NCBI GenBank assembly: GCA_949316235.1
Contig: OX438759.1
Location: forward strand, 18,290,618-18,354,617
DNA length: 64,000 nt
DNA from: Oegoconia quadripuncta
Taxonomy: Eukaryota > Arthropoda > Insecta > Lepidoptera > Autostichidae
Direction of reading: 5' to 3'
A program made the translations under genes and the position numbers. Below the pieces are notes generated by a model. The model did not search any database. It saw nothing but the letters and a program-made list of their open reading frames with translations, and was not told where the DNA came from. Below, in pieces: positions 1 through 10,005 of this stretch. Numbering within the stretch: position 1 is the first letter of the stretch; each line of letters starts with the position of its first letter.

Positions 1-107
1 CTAGTTGTAAAGAAATTTTAGGCTCTCTTCACACTAGCGATTTCTTATTTTTGATTGATTTAATAAGCTTGTTCATATTTTTTTTATTTCGGTTATATAT
101 TGTTCTA

Positions 108-172
108 CCTATGGGGGAGGCCTATGTCCAACAGTAGACTTCTGTGGGCTGAAATGACGATGATTAATCAAA
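108..172 (+). repeat. L-RTEa LINE 3'-end remnant
   Basis: The segment matches the last codons and tail of the endonuclease-RT LINE seen better at 4948-5395: tgggggaggcctatgtccaa then a GATGA-like tail. It corresponds to the GEAYVQQ C-terminus. It is 5'-truncated and degenerate. Confidence 0.55.
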
Positions 173-449
173 TTAAATGATTAATTGAATTAGATGATCA
201 AGTTCCTTCATTTTCGTACTCATTCACCATCATTGGTTCGGTGATACCCCAACCCTATAAATTGTCTCTGGTTGCTAGTACGCCATATTTGTTTACCAAA
301 TAGGACAAGTCAATCTGGACGGACTGATATTAAGTTTGTATCTACATAATTATGTTATTTAAATTATAGAAGCCCTACCTTTGCCTGGAAAACAGGATTT
401 TCCTAGTTCATGTACTAGTGTTACAGTTGCAATTAAGTATTATTATGTA
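173..449. other. Unassigned AT-rich sequence
   Basis: No coding frame, repeat family or RNA gene recognised here. Confidence 0.5.
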
Positions 450-769
450 GAGCGTTGGTGGCTCAGCGGTTAAGACATGATCTCTCAATTTGGGAGGTCC
501 GGGTTCGATTCCCAGGCAGACCATGTACCAAAGAGCTTTTAAATTTAATTTAATTACGAAGGGAAACATTGTGAGGAAACCTGCATGTCTGAGAAATAAA
601 AATTCTCAGGGATGTAAAGTCCCCAACAAAGTTGGGCCAGAGTGGCGGACTATGGCCCATACTCCCTCATATATGAGGGAAGGTCTATATCCCTGCAGTG
701 GGATGTTTACGGGCTGATGATGATGTAGATTTTATGTTTTAATGTACCATTTGAATAAATAAATAAATT
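450..769 (+). repeat. SINE-D, full length
   Basis: This is a tRNA-derived retroposon. The head at 450-525 carries a box A-like gtggctcagcggttaag and a box B-like gggttcgattccc. The body at 526-720 contains gtgaggaaacctgcatg and a phrase reading toward ccctgcagtgggatgttta. It ends in gatgatgatg and an AATAAATAAATA tail. Other copies are at 41783-42098 and 49605-49918 (minus) and partial ones at 35788, 56830 and 62665. The short reading frame across it is not a gene. Confidence 0.85.
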
Positions 770-1186
770 TGATGTGATTGATTTCATAATAAATCATGTT
801 ATCAGCTACGCTGCTCGTCATCCATTACACCCGTGTGTCCCACTAGTAATACTACAAACCATGGATTGTGCTGCGGTAATTAATGTAAAACGCTACCGGT
901 TTTTAGCCCTCGTCGGAAGTGGGGGGTGTTGTGTTTCGCCCCTTTGTTTTACGTTGCAAAACGGCTGGCCTCATCAAGCCTGATTAATGCCAAATGGATT
1001 TCACATTACCGGATTATAATTATTATAATGAGTCCTTAGTGGGCGTGGCTGAGTGCAATAATCGTTACATCTGCTCGGGTAAATTTAACATTCCAGCCAA
1101 AGGTTAAATAGATTCATGATGTTTTTGATGATATGACGGTCTATTGCGGGTTTACAAAATCTTATTTTATATAATCGGGGATTCAA
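770..1186. other. Unassigned sequence
   Basis: No recognised repeat or gene. A 69-codon frame (774-983) has no recognisable motif. Confidence 0.5.
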
Positions 1187-1189
1187 GGA

Positions 1190-1375
1190 AAAAAAAATTT
1201 TATTCAGCTTACAATGGACATTACAAAACAAACATATACATGACAAAATTTTCATTGAAATAATAAACTAAACATGATAATGCAAGCTAATTTAGGTTTC
1301 AGCTCAGCATATCTCTGTGGAATGAACCATGGCGCTGATTTTCAGCTGGCACCTTTATAGGTGGTTAGGCGCTTA
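1190..1375 (-). repeat. L-T LINE 3' end
   Basis: Read on the minus strand it ends cattgtaagctgaataaaa followed by poly-A. This is the same 3' end as the copy at 19495-19660, which carries a (TTTC)n tail. Shared blocks include atgctgagctg and ttgcattat. Only 3' UTR is present. Confidence 0.65.
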
Positions 1376-1488
1376 TAGAATTATTAAAAAAATAATGAAC
1401 TTCACATATGGTACATAATTAACATATTCTAGAAAACAGACATAAAATAAACTACACATATTATTATTTATAATAATTATTTATATAA

Positions 1489-1573
1489 GCAAAGCTTGTA
1501 CTATCGATACTAGGTAATGAATAAACATACATAAATATTTATATAACCATCCATGACTCGGGAATAAATGTTC
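1489..1573 (-). repeat. SINE-B fragment
   Basis: This is the central part of SINE-B (agcaaagcttgta through ccatgactcgggaataaa) on the minus strand. It is cut off where the SINE-A at 1574 begins, so SINE-A appears to have inserted into an older SINE-B. Confidence 0.7.
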
Positions 1574-1904
1574 TTTTTTTTTATGCACAACTGGTTAGCA
1601 CTTGACCTCAATCACAACTGATGTTAAGTGAAGATGAGGCCGAAGGTGGAAGCGTACTGATCCGGAAACCCAAATATTTGGGGAACTGCCTATCTTATCT
1701 CTGACAACCGGAACATAACAATGATATTAACATTGCTGTTTGGCGGCAGATTTAGATAAGTTGGTGGTAGCTAGCCAGGCGGACATTTAAATTGGCCTAC
1801 CACCAACCAAATGAGTACTTAAACTTGTACTCCGCTGGGGGTCGAACCCGCGACCTCCGAATCGTAAACCCAATGTTGTTTACATTGAGCCACGTAGACG
1901 GAGG
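1574..1904 (-). repeat. SINE-A, near full length
   Basis: Poly-T at the left edge is the tail. The tRNA-like head is at the right (cgaacccgcgacctccga, the reverse complement of box B). The pol III promoter boxes are recognisable, so the original copy was tRNA-derived. Confidence 0.88.
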
Positions 1905-2073
1905 TATCTCAAGTTGTCTCAGTAACTCAGTCAGCCTATTTATAGATATCTATATAAGTATTTAATATATTATTTATATATATATCATACGTAAGTATTT
2001 ATTAATATGTATATTAGTATATAGGCTTTTATACTATGTATTTATTGTGTGTAATATCTATATATATTTTGGT
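1905..2073. other. AT-rich low-complexity spacer
   Basis: Runs of TATA and TTTA with no feature recognised. Confidence 0.5.
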
Positions 2074-2252
2074 CTTTTTTTTTTTTATATGAGAGGGCGG
2101 CAAACGAGCGTGCGGGTCACCTGATGGAAAGTAATCACCGCCGCCCATGTACACCCGCAACACCAAAAGGGTCACAGATGCGTTGCCGGCCTTTGAGGAA
2201 GGTGTAGGCTCGTTTCTTGAAGGTTCCAATGTCGTACTCGTTCGGGAATACC
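2074..2252 (-). pseudogene. L-C LINE C-terminal fragment
   Basis: The minus strand reads [18 protein letters not shown] then [19 protein letters not shown], a stop, and a short 3' UTR ending in poly-A (poly-T on this strand). The peptide resembles the last part of a non-LTR retrotransposon ORF2 after the reverse transcriptase domain. The copy is strongly 5'-truncated, as is usual for target-primed reverse transcription. Other copies are at 19788, 45300 (plus), 54632 and 55291. LINE assignment is from peptide pattern and poly-A; the clade is not resolved. Confidence 0.75.
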
Positions 2253-2628
2253 GATATGGGAATATATAAATAAATGCGCGAATATGGGATTATTTCGGGC
2301 TGATGATTACAATTATATAAAAGCTGTGTTAGAGAGACGATTGCAAGAAGAAATTTTCCCCAACTGGCCACCCTGGCGTCACCCGAGAGCTTGGAAAATA
2401 CTTTGTGATTAAATTTATCTACTAAAATAAAAAAAAAGGACGGCAGTGGTCAGAGCGCTGTTCACTATGGAGCTTGGGCCAACCGCAACTCCATTTGGTC
2501 TGAAGTCTGCACGCAATTAATGTATTCGCATACCTACTTGTCCGACCGCTGAGTAAACTTGTGGAGAGAACTTTGTTGTTCTGTCTTGTCTTTTGTTGTA
2601 ACAAATACACAATAATTCACAACATAAA
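2253..2628. other. Unassigned sequence
   Basis: A 62-codon minus frame (2422-2610) shows no known motif. Nothing else recognised. Confidence 0.45.
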
Positions 2629-2630
2629 GA

Positions 2631-3100
2631 CGACCTGTTTGGTGTAGTGGCTAGAAACTCTGCTGCTATACCGACGATTGACGACCGGTTGGTGTAGTGG
2701 ATAGTGACCCTGTCAGCGAAACCAACGGTTGCGGGTTCGAATCCCGCGAGGGGTAAATGTTTGTGTGATGAATACGAACATTTATTCCCGAGTCATGGAT
2801 GTTTATATAAATATTTATGTATGTTTATCCGTTATCTAGTATCCATAGTACATGCTTTGCTTAGTTTGGGACTAGATGATTGGTGTAAGTGTCCCAAATA
2901 TTTATTATTATATTATTATTATTATACCAAAAGGTCGCGGGTTCGAATCCCGCTAGGGGCATATGTTTGTATGATGAGTACAGACATGTGTTCGCGAGTT
3001 ATGGATGTTTATCAACCATCTGGTATCTATAACACAAGCCTAGTTGCTTAGTGTGGAACTAGATGGCGCTGTGTGTATGTGCAAAGATATTTATTTATTT
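2631..3100 (+). repeat. SINE-C split by a SINE-B insertion
   Basis: The SINE-C head (cctgtttggtgtagtggct) stops at 2672 and resumes at 2929 with aaaggtcgcgggttcgaatc. It runs to the (TTTA) tail near 3100. The gap is filled by a complete SINE-B. This copy also lacks the usual internal T-rich block between ggatgttt and atcaaccatctgg. Confidence 0.85.
2673..2922 (+). repeat. SINE-B, full length, nested in SINE-C
   Basis: The head has ttggtgtagtggatagtg and gcgggttcgaatcccgc; the body ends gattggtgtaagtgtccc with a TTATTA tail. tatacc occurs at both junctions (2667-2672 and 2923-2928), consistent with a short target-site duplication. The insertion order is therefore clear: SINE-B is younger than this SINE-C. 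Confidence 0.85.
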
Positions 3101-3207
3101 GCTTTGTTATTGTTTACGTGTATGGTGATTTGCGAATCTATTAGTAACATTTACTTTAATATTTTAAGCAGTTTAAACTTATTCATCTTTAACATAAATA
3201 CATTATG

Positions 3208-3334
3208 CTTACGCCTGTTTCCCGTTGGGGTACGCAGAGACTATTCATTTCCTCTTGCAACGATCCTGACATACTACTTTTGCTTCTTCCACCCTAATGA
3301 AATGCTGCATACACGCTCGTCGGTTAGTGGGTGA
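3208..3334 (-). pseudogene. L-RTEb LINE 3'-terminal fragment
   Basis: On the minus strand this matches 27622-27753, which reads RVKEAEAVCQDRSKWKSVV then SAYPYGKQA and stop. It is the C-terminus of an endonuclease-RT LINE. This copy carries several substitutions. Confidence 0.6.
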
Positions 3335-3925
3335 TCGCACCTGACGTTTTGTGAGTACGTCAGTCACTTCATTAACGTATACATTTTTAACGGGTCCGAA
3401 GATATTTCTTGCTTCCTCGAAACTTTTGGTCTTTGAATGCCGGGCGCTGCTAATTTTTTTATATAATTCAAAACCCTTAACCGATGTCGCTAGAAATCCG
3501 AGAGTACGCTATTTCCTCGCTTAACGCTTAATTCGCTGCATTCAGCGGGCAAACGCCGCCTGCGTTTTGAGGACCTTGCTTTGCGGGTCCATCTTTTTGA
3601 ATTGGTTCTGGTTTCCTTTTAAGTTTATTTGTTAATATTTATTTGTTACTTTTTAATCATGGACAAAAAATGTCGGTTGTGTGTTTGACGGTGTTATGTG
3701 TAAGTAAGTAATCATTTATTTACTTCACTAATACAATCAATACATAGATTAGGAAAATTTAGAACTTGTGAACCCTAGTGTTCCTGAACTAGGCAAAGTA
3801 TCCTGTATTCCAAACACCAGGTCTTTACCCCAGAAGGGTTGACATTTACATTTGCAGGTGATGAGTGAGCAAATATCCGATATACCTAAGGTACGTAAAT
3901 TGTAAATATATCATTATTATATAAT
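3335..3925. other. Unassigned sequence
   Basis: No repeat family or coding frame recognised. Confidence 0.45.
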
Positions 3926-3929
3926 ATAA

Positions 3930-4080
3930 GCAATAAATTTATTTATTTCAAAACAGTAACAAATAAAGAGATGGAATTTAAATATAAACCAGAACAAACG
4001 TAAAAAATTGGGGCCGTGAGGCAAGGTACCCAAAACGCTGGCAGTGTTTCCTCGTTGTATGCAGATAAATAAAATAAATA
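3930..4080 (-). pseudogene. L-W LINE 3' end
   Basis: The minus strand reads IQRGNTASVLGTLPHGPNF, then AT-rich 3' UTR containing an aaataaataaattt-type end. A second copy lies at 42175-42300 (minus). An upstream part of the same ORF, at 31400-31565, reads ETLGPWGPGA ... DPRAGTYLVQRLSIAIQRGN. The peptide is a known-looking LINE C-terminus. Confidence 0.65.
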
Positions 4081-4837
4081 AATTAAAAAAAAAAATGTAA
4101 ATTACAACAAAAATGTGACATTGTAAGATAGATAGATAAAGCATTTACTTACGCCACTGCGTTCACACAACTACACAATTTTTTAATTACAAAGAAATAT
4201 ACATACAAATGAAAGTAAAGAATGGAAAATACAAAGAACGAGTGTGTGCCGCAGTAGCACAAATGGGTTATAACTCAGTGTGACACATCACTCAAAGAGC
4301 GAAACACTGGTTTTCAGTTAACATTTTGTTAACTATGGGCATGTGTATAAATGAAATCACTTTATTTGCATTGATTTTTCGTGGCGTGGGTGGTAAATAT
4401 ATTACAAAATTCCCACAAAAACTTGCTTATACGAGGCGTGCAAATATTGAAGGCTTAAATTACAAATTTTACAATTTCCACTATTTTACGTAGCTAAGGA
4501 CAGTGAATTATAAATTATCCCCGTCATAATTAATAATACTAAATACTAATGAGTTTCATCAAAAAAGAACATTAATTATAATTCAAATCTCATGTATAAA
4601 ATAGAAAAACTATTCTCCACTCTATTATTATCATTAAATCCGTGCATTTATAAATTTATATTGTGTGTGAGACTGTGTGTATTTATTGACTTAGCCCTAC
4701 GACTTGTGTCTTGGGATGGGTAAGAGTACCTATAGCCACTAAGCAAAGGTGATGTGTCTTGTGCATAGGTACCTACATGTGGGTACAATTAGGTAGGCAT
4801 ATTTTAATGAACTATACTAAGAGATAACCTTAAGGAG
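4081..4837. other. Unassigned AT-rich sequence
   Basis: No repeat or gene recognised across this interval. Confidence 0.45.
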
Positions 4838-4907
4838 AGTGTGTGTGTGTACAGTCTTTGTTCGGACGTATCTTAATAATGCGTGGTCCGATGTGATTGC
4901 GGTTTTT
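4838..4907 (+). repeat. rep-R fragment
   Basis: A GT run followed by cagtctttgttcggacgta and gcgtggtccgat. The same phrase recurs at 44155-44225 (plus) and, reversed, at 24960-25010 and 29036-29232. It is non-coding and its class is unknown. Confidence 0.5.
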
Positions 4908-4947
4908 TTATATTAAATACTAAATCACAGGCAACACACGTGTGTGT

Positions 4948-5395
4948 GTGTTGCCAGTGATGACATATGGAACTTAAATGTGGTCGCTCACTATGGGCCT
5001 CATAAGAAGTCTCAAGGTCATCCAAAGGGCAATGGAGAGAGCCATGCTCGGAGTCTCCCTGCAGGATCGAATCAGAAATGAGGAGATCCGCAGGAGAACC
5101 AAGGTGACCGATATAGCCCGAAGAATTGCCAAACTTAAGTGGCAGTGGGCGGGGCGCATTGCTCGTAGGACCGACGGCCGTTGGAGCGGAACAGTTCTCG
5201 AGTGGCGACCACGCACCGGAAGACGCAGCGTGGGCAGGCCCCCCACGAGGTGGTCCGACGATTTGGTAAAGATCGCGGGAAGCCGCTGGATGCGAGCAGC
5301 GCAGGACCGATCGTTGTGGAGATCGTTGGGGGGGGCCTTTGTCCAGCAGTGGACGTCTTTCAGCTGATATGGTTATGATGACGATGACAAAATCA
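4948..5395 (+). pseudogene. L-RTEa endonuclease-RT LINE, C-terminal part
   Basis: The reading frame 4978-5367 continues upstream in the same frame as LPVMTYGT, interrupted by a TAA at 4975-4977. It then reads MWSLTMGLIRSLKV, RIRNEEIRRRTKVTDIARR, KLKWQWAGRIARR and a final VQQWTSFS before the stop. These are hallmarks of the C-terminus of endonuclease-RT LINEs common in Lepidoptera. The reverse transcriptase catalytic domain is absent. After the stop comes a gctgatatggttatgatgac tail, with an imperfect ATG-type repeat in place of poly-A. It is a dead, 5'-truncated copy. The RTE clade is likely but not proven. Confidence 0.85.
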
Positions 5396-5860
5396 CACTA
5401 AAAATTCTTAGCTATGTTTAATGAAAATCGATTAAGCCGTTTTGAACGTATTTAGGTTATAACACTATCTTTTGGTATACGTCTACTTGGACGACGTAAT
5501 CATTCGTTCAATCAATTTTATCAGGGGTTTTCTAAGCTTTTAATTTATAGTTAATTACATTATACTCCTTTGCTTTTATGTTCCATGTATATGTTTGTTA
5601 CTTTTTAAAGTTGATTATATACTTTGTCAGTTAATTTGATCTCGAACTTACACTTTCATACAAACACTAATTTAACTTCCATTCTATTTCAGTGCACTTA
5701 AAGTGTATTTACTTACCTAAAGTTTCTGTTTCCTCTTTAATTTAAGAGCTGTGCTCTTGACTTGATACCAAAACACAAGTGTTTAAAGCGAAATTAAGTA
5801 AAAAAGCGACTAACCAAATGCTATGTATGGAGTATAGGTATAGCTTTATATTAGATGGAA
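5396..5860. other. Unassigned sequence
   Basis: No recognised feature. Confidence 0.45.
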
Positions 5861-5871
5861 TGGGCATGTAT

Positions 5872-6022
5872 ATTAACACAAAGGAGAAAGGTTAGAAGCA
5901 TTCGAGATGTGACGCTGGAGACGAATTGAGGGAATAACCTGGACAGAAAAGAGAACAAAGGGATTTGTGGTAAAGGAAAGCCTGTTGGACACAGTTGAGA
6001 ACCGAAGAAGAAATATCACCTG
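5872..6022 (+). pseudogene. Degenerate LINE ORF fragment
   Basis: In one frame from 5892: LEAFEM, an in-frame TGA, then RWRRIEGITWTEKRTKGFVV and KESLLDTVENRRRN to a stop at 6021. The RRIEGITWTEKRT block is typical of the region downstream of the RT domain in endonuclease-RT LINEs. It is not the same segment as L-RTEa or L-RTEb. It is abutted by SINE-A at 6038. Confidence 0.65.
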
Positions 6023-6037
6023 ATACGACACGACTTT

Positions 6038-6426
6038 TAACCGCCTCCGTGGCTCAATGTAAACAACATTTGGTTTACGATTCGGAGGTCGCGGATTCGA
6101 TCCCCAGCGGGGTACATGTTTAAGTACTCGGTTTGGTTGATGCTAGGGCATTTTAAATGTCCGCCTGGCTAGCTACCACCATCTTATCTAAATCTGCCGC
6201 CATGCAGCAATGTTAATTGCATTGTTGTGTTCCGGTTGTCAGATATAAGATAGCCAGTCCTCCAAATGTGTTGGGGTTTCCGGGTCGTACGCTTTCACCT
6301 TCGAACTCACCTTCACTTAACCAAAGACTACAATGTATAGCCACAGATTACTAATAAGTTACTAAAGTAAGTATAGCACTTAACATCCAGTGTGATTGAG
6401 GTGAAGTACCAACCCAAAAAAAAAAC
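6038..6426 (+). repeat. SINE-A with a 63-bp internal insertion
   Basis: Intact head (ccgcctccgtggctcaatgt) and poly-A end at 6414-6424. The body is interrupted: cacttaac at 6314-6321 is repeated at 6377-6384, bracketing sequence absent from other copies. That is consistent with a small insertion that duplicated 8 bp. Confidence 0.85.
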
Positions 6427-6857
6427 ATATTTTTTGAAGAACATAATTCAGGGAAAGATTGAAGGAAAGAGAGGAAGTATCTGCACACGACGAATAATCT
6501 TATTTCACAATTCGGTCCAACGATTTCATTTTACTTGCAAATCACGATACCAAAAGCGGAAAGGTATTGAAGGTACAATGAGGGCTATTAAAGAGAATGG
6601 CTTATTTTGATACATTTAATTGCTCCCTACCTTCAATAAACAGTCCGGGGTGAAATATTCAGTAATTAACAGTCGCCGGGCCCCGGCGGTCAGTTGACAA
6701 ATGAAAACTGACCGCCACCTGACAATCCGACGCGTCGCCACTCCGGGCCACGGATTAACTGGCGTTTCCCAAAGCCCCTTTTAGTTTGGTTATGCTATCA
6801 ATTTGATGGAATACGTATACATTGTAGTCTTTGGAATACGTACGTACAGTGGAGGTA
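6427..6857. other. Unassigned; contains a GC-rich hairpin
   Basis: Most of this is unassigned. At 6685-6716 GGCGGTCAGTT and its exact reverse complement flank a 10-nt loop, in a locally GC-rich patch (6672-6760). Confidence 0.5.
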
Positions 6858-6950
6858 TAAAATAAATATTTCGAACACTTACACCAATCATCTAGTCCCA
6901 AACTAAGCAATGTACTATGGATACTAGATAACTGATAAACATACATAAAT
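6858..6950 (-). repeat. SINE-B 3' fragment
   Basis: Starts with the TTTA-type tail and aacacttacaccaatcatct. It stops at ataaacatacataaat, where L-D begins, so the head half is missing. Confidence 0.75.
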
Positions 6951-7262
6951 TGGAATTACACAATCTTATCCCACCATCGCCATTTCATCTTCGGACTACT
7001 GGGCGTGGGGAGGGATTCCACCCGTATGTAGTTAACATACGGAACATTCGCACTAAACGGTTCGACTCTTCATTCACAATGCGAACAGCCAAGGCATGGA
7101 ACTCCCTTCCGGCGTCAGTCTTTCTTGAATCATACAACCAATCCAAACAGAACAGGGTGAATGGGCATCTACTGAGATCGCGTGCTTCATCTTCGGCCAC
7201 ATCGTCACTTCCCATCAGATGAGATTGTGGTCAAACACGTATCCAGTTAATCTAAAAAAAAA
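6951..7262 (+). pseudogene. L-D LINE C-terminal fragment
   Basis: The frame 6950-7222 reads SPFHLRTTGRGEGFHPYVVN, RTKRFDSSFTMRTAKAWNSL, PASVFLESYN, then RVNGHLLRSRAS and stop, followed by poly-A at 7252. The AKAWNSLPASVF block is the usual signature of the region after the RT domain in jockey/CR1-like LINEs. This is the best plus-strand copy; others, all minus, are at 20175, 23304, 25100, 52545 and 61935. 5'-truncated and not functional. Confidence 0.8.
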
Positions 7263-7305
7263 TACCGGATGGGTAAGTGAAATAGAAATTATTGGCAGTA
7301 GTTTA
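7263..7305 (+). repeat. MITE-2 terminal fragment
   Basis: gtaagtgaaatagaa and attggca match the inverted termini of the element at 14030-14345. Only one end is present. Confidence 0.5.
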
Positions 7306-7450
7306 ATTATTTGTCTTCTTTAATTTGTAGTGGACACAGACTTATAAATTACTGAGTACCTACCTATCGACTGGGTCGTTAAAATAATCAAAATGGCTGA
7401 AAAGAAGCTATTTAGAGCGAATTACAAGAAAAACCAACTTTGCAATACGA

Positions 7451-7872
7451 AAGAAAATTTATGACAAGACCACATCAATCAAATTCAAAAATAGAGATAT
7501 AAAAATAAATGGGCACACCAAGGAGTCCTATCGCAACATCCTTCGGGTAGGAAAACGAGCGGACGTCAGGATCCGGTTCATCATAGACCCAATCTATTTG
7601 GCACTCTAACTGTGCGACCGCATCGCGTTACAGTTGCAGACGGTGAAGGGATTGTAGGCAAAGGATCTACTGACAAGCTGGATTCTCCACTTGCTCGAAT
7701 TTCCAGGGGGTACAGTCGCTGAAATGGTCTTATCCGGACCCCCTTTGCAGTCCGAACACGTGCTACACGCTTTTTTATGACAAGAAGAAAATTTATGACA
7801 AGACCACATCAATCAAATTCAAAAATAGAGATATAAAAATAAATGGGCACACCAAGGAGTCCTATCGCAACA
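7451..7872. repeat. Exact 88-bp direct repeat flanking 246 bp
   Basis: 7451-7538 and 7785-7872 appear identical base for base (offset 334), from aagaaaatttatgacaagac to ctatcgcaaca. The enclosed 246 bp is more GC-rich and resembles none of the other families. A 68-codon frame (7606-7812, minus) inside has no recognised motif. Possible explanations are a recent tandem duplication, a small LTR-like structure or an assembly artefact. Confidence 0.85.
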
Positions 7873-7958
7873 AGTGCACCAACAAAAATTAGTAGCAATT
7901 AGTTGTGAATGTGAACACATTCACACACCTATTTCGTAATATATAAATAACCTAACCT
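7873..7958. other. Unassigned spacer
   Basis: No feature recognised. Confidence 0.4.
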
Positions 7959-8042
7959 AACCAAACCGAGTACTAAACATCCTCCCCGCTGGGATCGAAC
8001 CCGCGACCTCGGATTTGTAAACCCCATGTTTGTTTACAATAA
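7959..8042 (-). repeat. SINE-A head fragment
   Basis: aaccaaaccgagtactaaac through the box B complement (gatcgaacccgcgacct). Truncated on both sides. Confidence 0.7.
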
Positions 8043-8255
8043 AAAAAATGAATTTCGAAAAACAATCCAAATAGAATTTGGGAGCTTTTAGCTGGGCACA
8101 AAGCTAACCACTGTGCATTGCCTCGTATCCATGTTGACAGAGCGATGTCAACTAGAGTTGACGGCTTCTAGCTACAGGTCACAGTTAAACGGCAAAGCAG
8201 TGAGCGAAGTTTGTTGAGGTTACGACTGTTTATTCACTAGCTATATTACTTTACG
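8043..8255. other. Unassigned sequence
   Basis: No feature recognised. Confidence 0.4.
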
Positions 8256-8462
8256 AGTGCCTTATAATATTACAATCCAACTAATACTGCGGAAAGGATG
8301 AACAGATTTGGAGGAAATTTAGTATATTATGTAGAACATAACATAGATGAAGACATAGGATATTTTTTATCCCGATAAAGCGGGTAGTTCCCGAGGGATA
8401 AACAAATTTCCGCGATAAAGTTATTCCACGCGGGCGAAGCCGCGGGCGGAAAGCTAGTTAGA
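8256..8462 (-). repeat. rep-U copy
   Basis: Contains tttatcccgataaagcgggt and the GC-rich end gcgggcgaagccgcgggcgg. This widespread non-coding family recurs at 32196, 33830, 35918-36366, 37395, 44228 and 48970. It may be the untranslated end of a LINE; the class is not established from this window. Confidence 0.65.
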
Positions 8463-8785
8463 AATACTAATACTAATTACGTACTATGTACATTGTGTCT
8501 CATATAAGTAACTTATTTCAGGCAAAATAAAATTATCCAATTTAATTCTATAATTTTCCTTTCCATTCCATTCAAATACATCATATAAGACTTATATATG
8601 ATATATTTAATTTCAATTCAAATACTCGTGTATGTGTCATTTTTATTATTCAATGTCCGAATTTATTAATCGCGACCCTATGTAATTGTGTGGGTCCAAG
8701 ATATGGAATAATTTTTTTAATAATAAAATTTTGATTCTAAAAATTATAATGCGAAAAAACCGAATCGCCAACAAATTGATTGCCA
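8463..8785. other. Unassigned AT-rich sequence
   Basis: No feature recognised. Confidence 0.4.
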
Positions 8786-9030
8786 CAGCGGGGTACATGT
8801 GTTAAGTACTCGGTTTGGTTGGTGGTAGGGCATTTTAAATGTCCGCCTGGCTAGCTACCACCATCTTATCTAAATCTGATGCCAAGCAGCAATGTTAATA
8901 GCATTGTTGTGTTCCGGTTGTCAGAGATAAGATAGCCAGTCCTTCAAATGTCCCGGGGCAGTATGAGTCTACCTTCGACCTCATCTTCACTTAACATCAG
9001 GTCAAGTACCAACCCGTTGTACAAAAATAT
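8786..9030 (+). repeat. SINE-A lacking its tRNA head
   Basis: Begins within the region after box B (cagcggggtacatgtg) and runs to the 3' end (aacccgttgtac plus A-rich). It lost the promoter half. Confidence 0.8.
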
Positions 9031-9109
9031 ATCCCATAGCTCATATTACGTGACTTCCAGACTATATTCTAAGGAAGACTAACATCGATATGCCATCACA
9101 GGCTAAATT

Positions 9110-9536
9110 TTAGGTCCTTACCTATGAAATTGGCGTTTTGTATGAAGAATTACATGAAGACTGTTTTCTCCATACAAACTTTTTTGATTTTTTTTTTGGG
9201 AACGGCAAGTCCAAATTTAGCTAAACTGTGTGTGTATTATCGGATAACATTAAGTTAAGTATAGGCAGCGTTAATTTTTAAAAGTAACCGCTTTATAAAA
9301 GTTTCAGCGAATCTAAGAAATGATTATGGGAAACACATGAAAAGAGCTTTGTTCAGATTTTTTTTATTATCTATGTGATTTAGCCCAGAAATTAAAAAAT
9401 ATTTCATGTGAAACCTTGAAATAATATTCCATTTTCCAAATAAAAAACAAATTTGGATATAGCTTTGAAAATCGCAGGAATTGGTACATTACGATTAACG
9501 AAGAAAAAAACTCATATTTCATAGGTAAAGACACAA
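9110..9536 (-). mobile_element. MITE-1 copy 1
   Basis: A TIR element: the left end ttaggtccttacctatgaaa and the right end (reverse complement ttgtgtctttacctatgaaa) form inverted termini. The interior is AT-rich and non-coding. Its flanks are less clean than in the other copies: TA follows the right end but not the left. Confidence 0.82.
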
Positions 9537-9773
9537 TATATGCGTTTACTGGCATATGTTACACTGTGGTCAAAACTATAACTCACGGGTTACAGTTACC
9601 TCTGAAATGCAATTCTCCCGTCAGATTTCTAAAATGAATAGAGGGTTAAGAGCTGGAGCGACGTTTGTTTCAAAAGGCAAATGTTGTACTCTAAATTAGC
9701 TTTTGTCGCTATAGACAAGTAAAGATACGTAATTTTTATGGTATAACTTCCTATAAATTTGCAATAAATAAAG
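9537..9773. other. Unassigned sequence
   Basis: No feature recognised. Confidence 0.4.
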
Positions 9774-9903
9774 TTTGCCTGGAAGAGATCGCTTTTAGTG
9801 ATAAGGTCGCCAAATTGTACATTCTATTCTTACCACTTTTCTGAAACTGTATTTTCTTATCTGTTGTGCAATAGAGTGTATTTGTATTGTATTGTATTGT
9901 ATA
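9774..9903 (+). repeat. L-V LINE 3' end with (TTGTA)n tail
   Basis: ctggaagagatcgcttttag and ataaggtcgcc are the diagnostic block. It ends in tgtgcaatagagtgtatttg followed by about four TTGTA units (9883-9902). Other L-V copies carry different tails (see 16238, 44612 and 57468-59535). Confidence 0.7.
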
Positions 9904-10005
9904 AATTTAATGTTATTTATTTATCATTTATTGCACACAAGAAAAAAACATACAGATACAACATAATAGAGACGACTCAATGTTCCTGATTTCTTGTAAG
10001 TATAA

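Noticed and set aside
450..525. tRNA gene
   Set aside because: The tRNA-like heads of SINE-A to D have box A and B but no convincing cloverleaf and continue into SINE bodies.
4978..5367. Intact host gene of 129 codons
   Set aside because: The sequence is the C-terminus of an endonuclease-RT LINE with an upstream in-frame stop and a LINE tail.
7949..7966. Telomeric TTAGG repeat (complement CCTAA)
   Set aside because: Only two to three units, next to a SINE-A fragment; no array.
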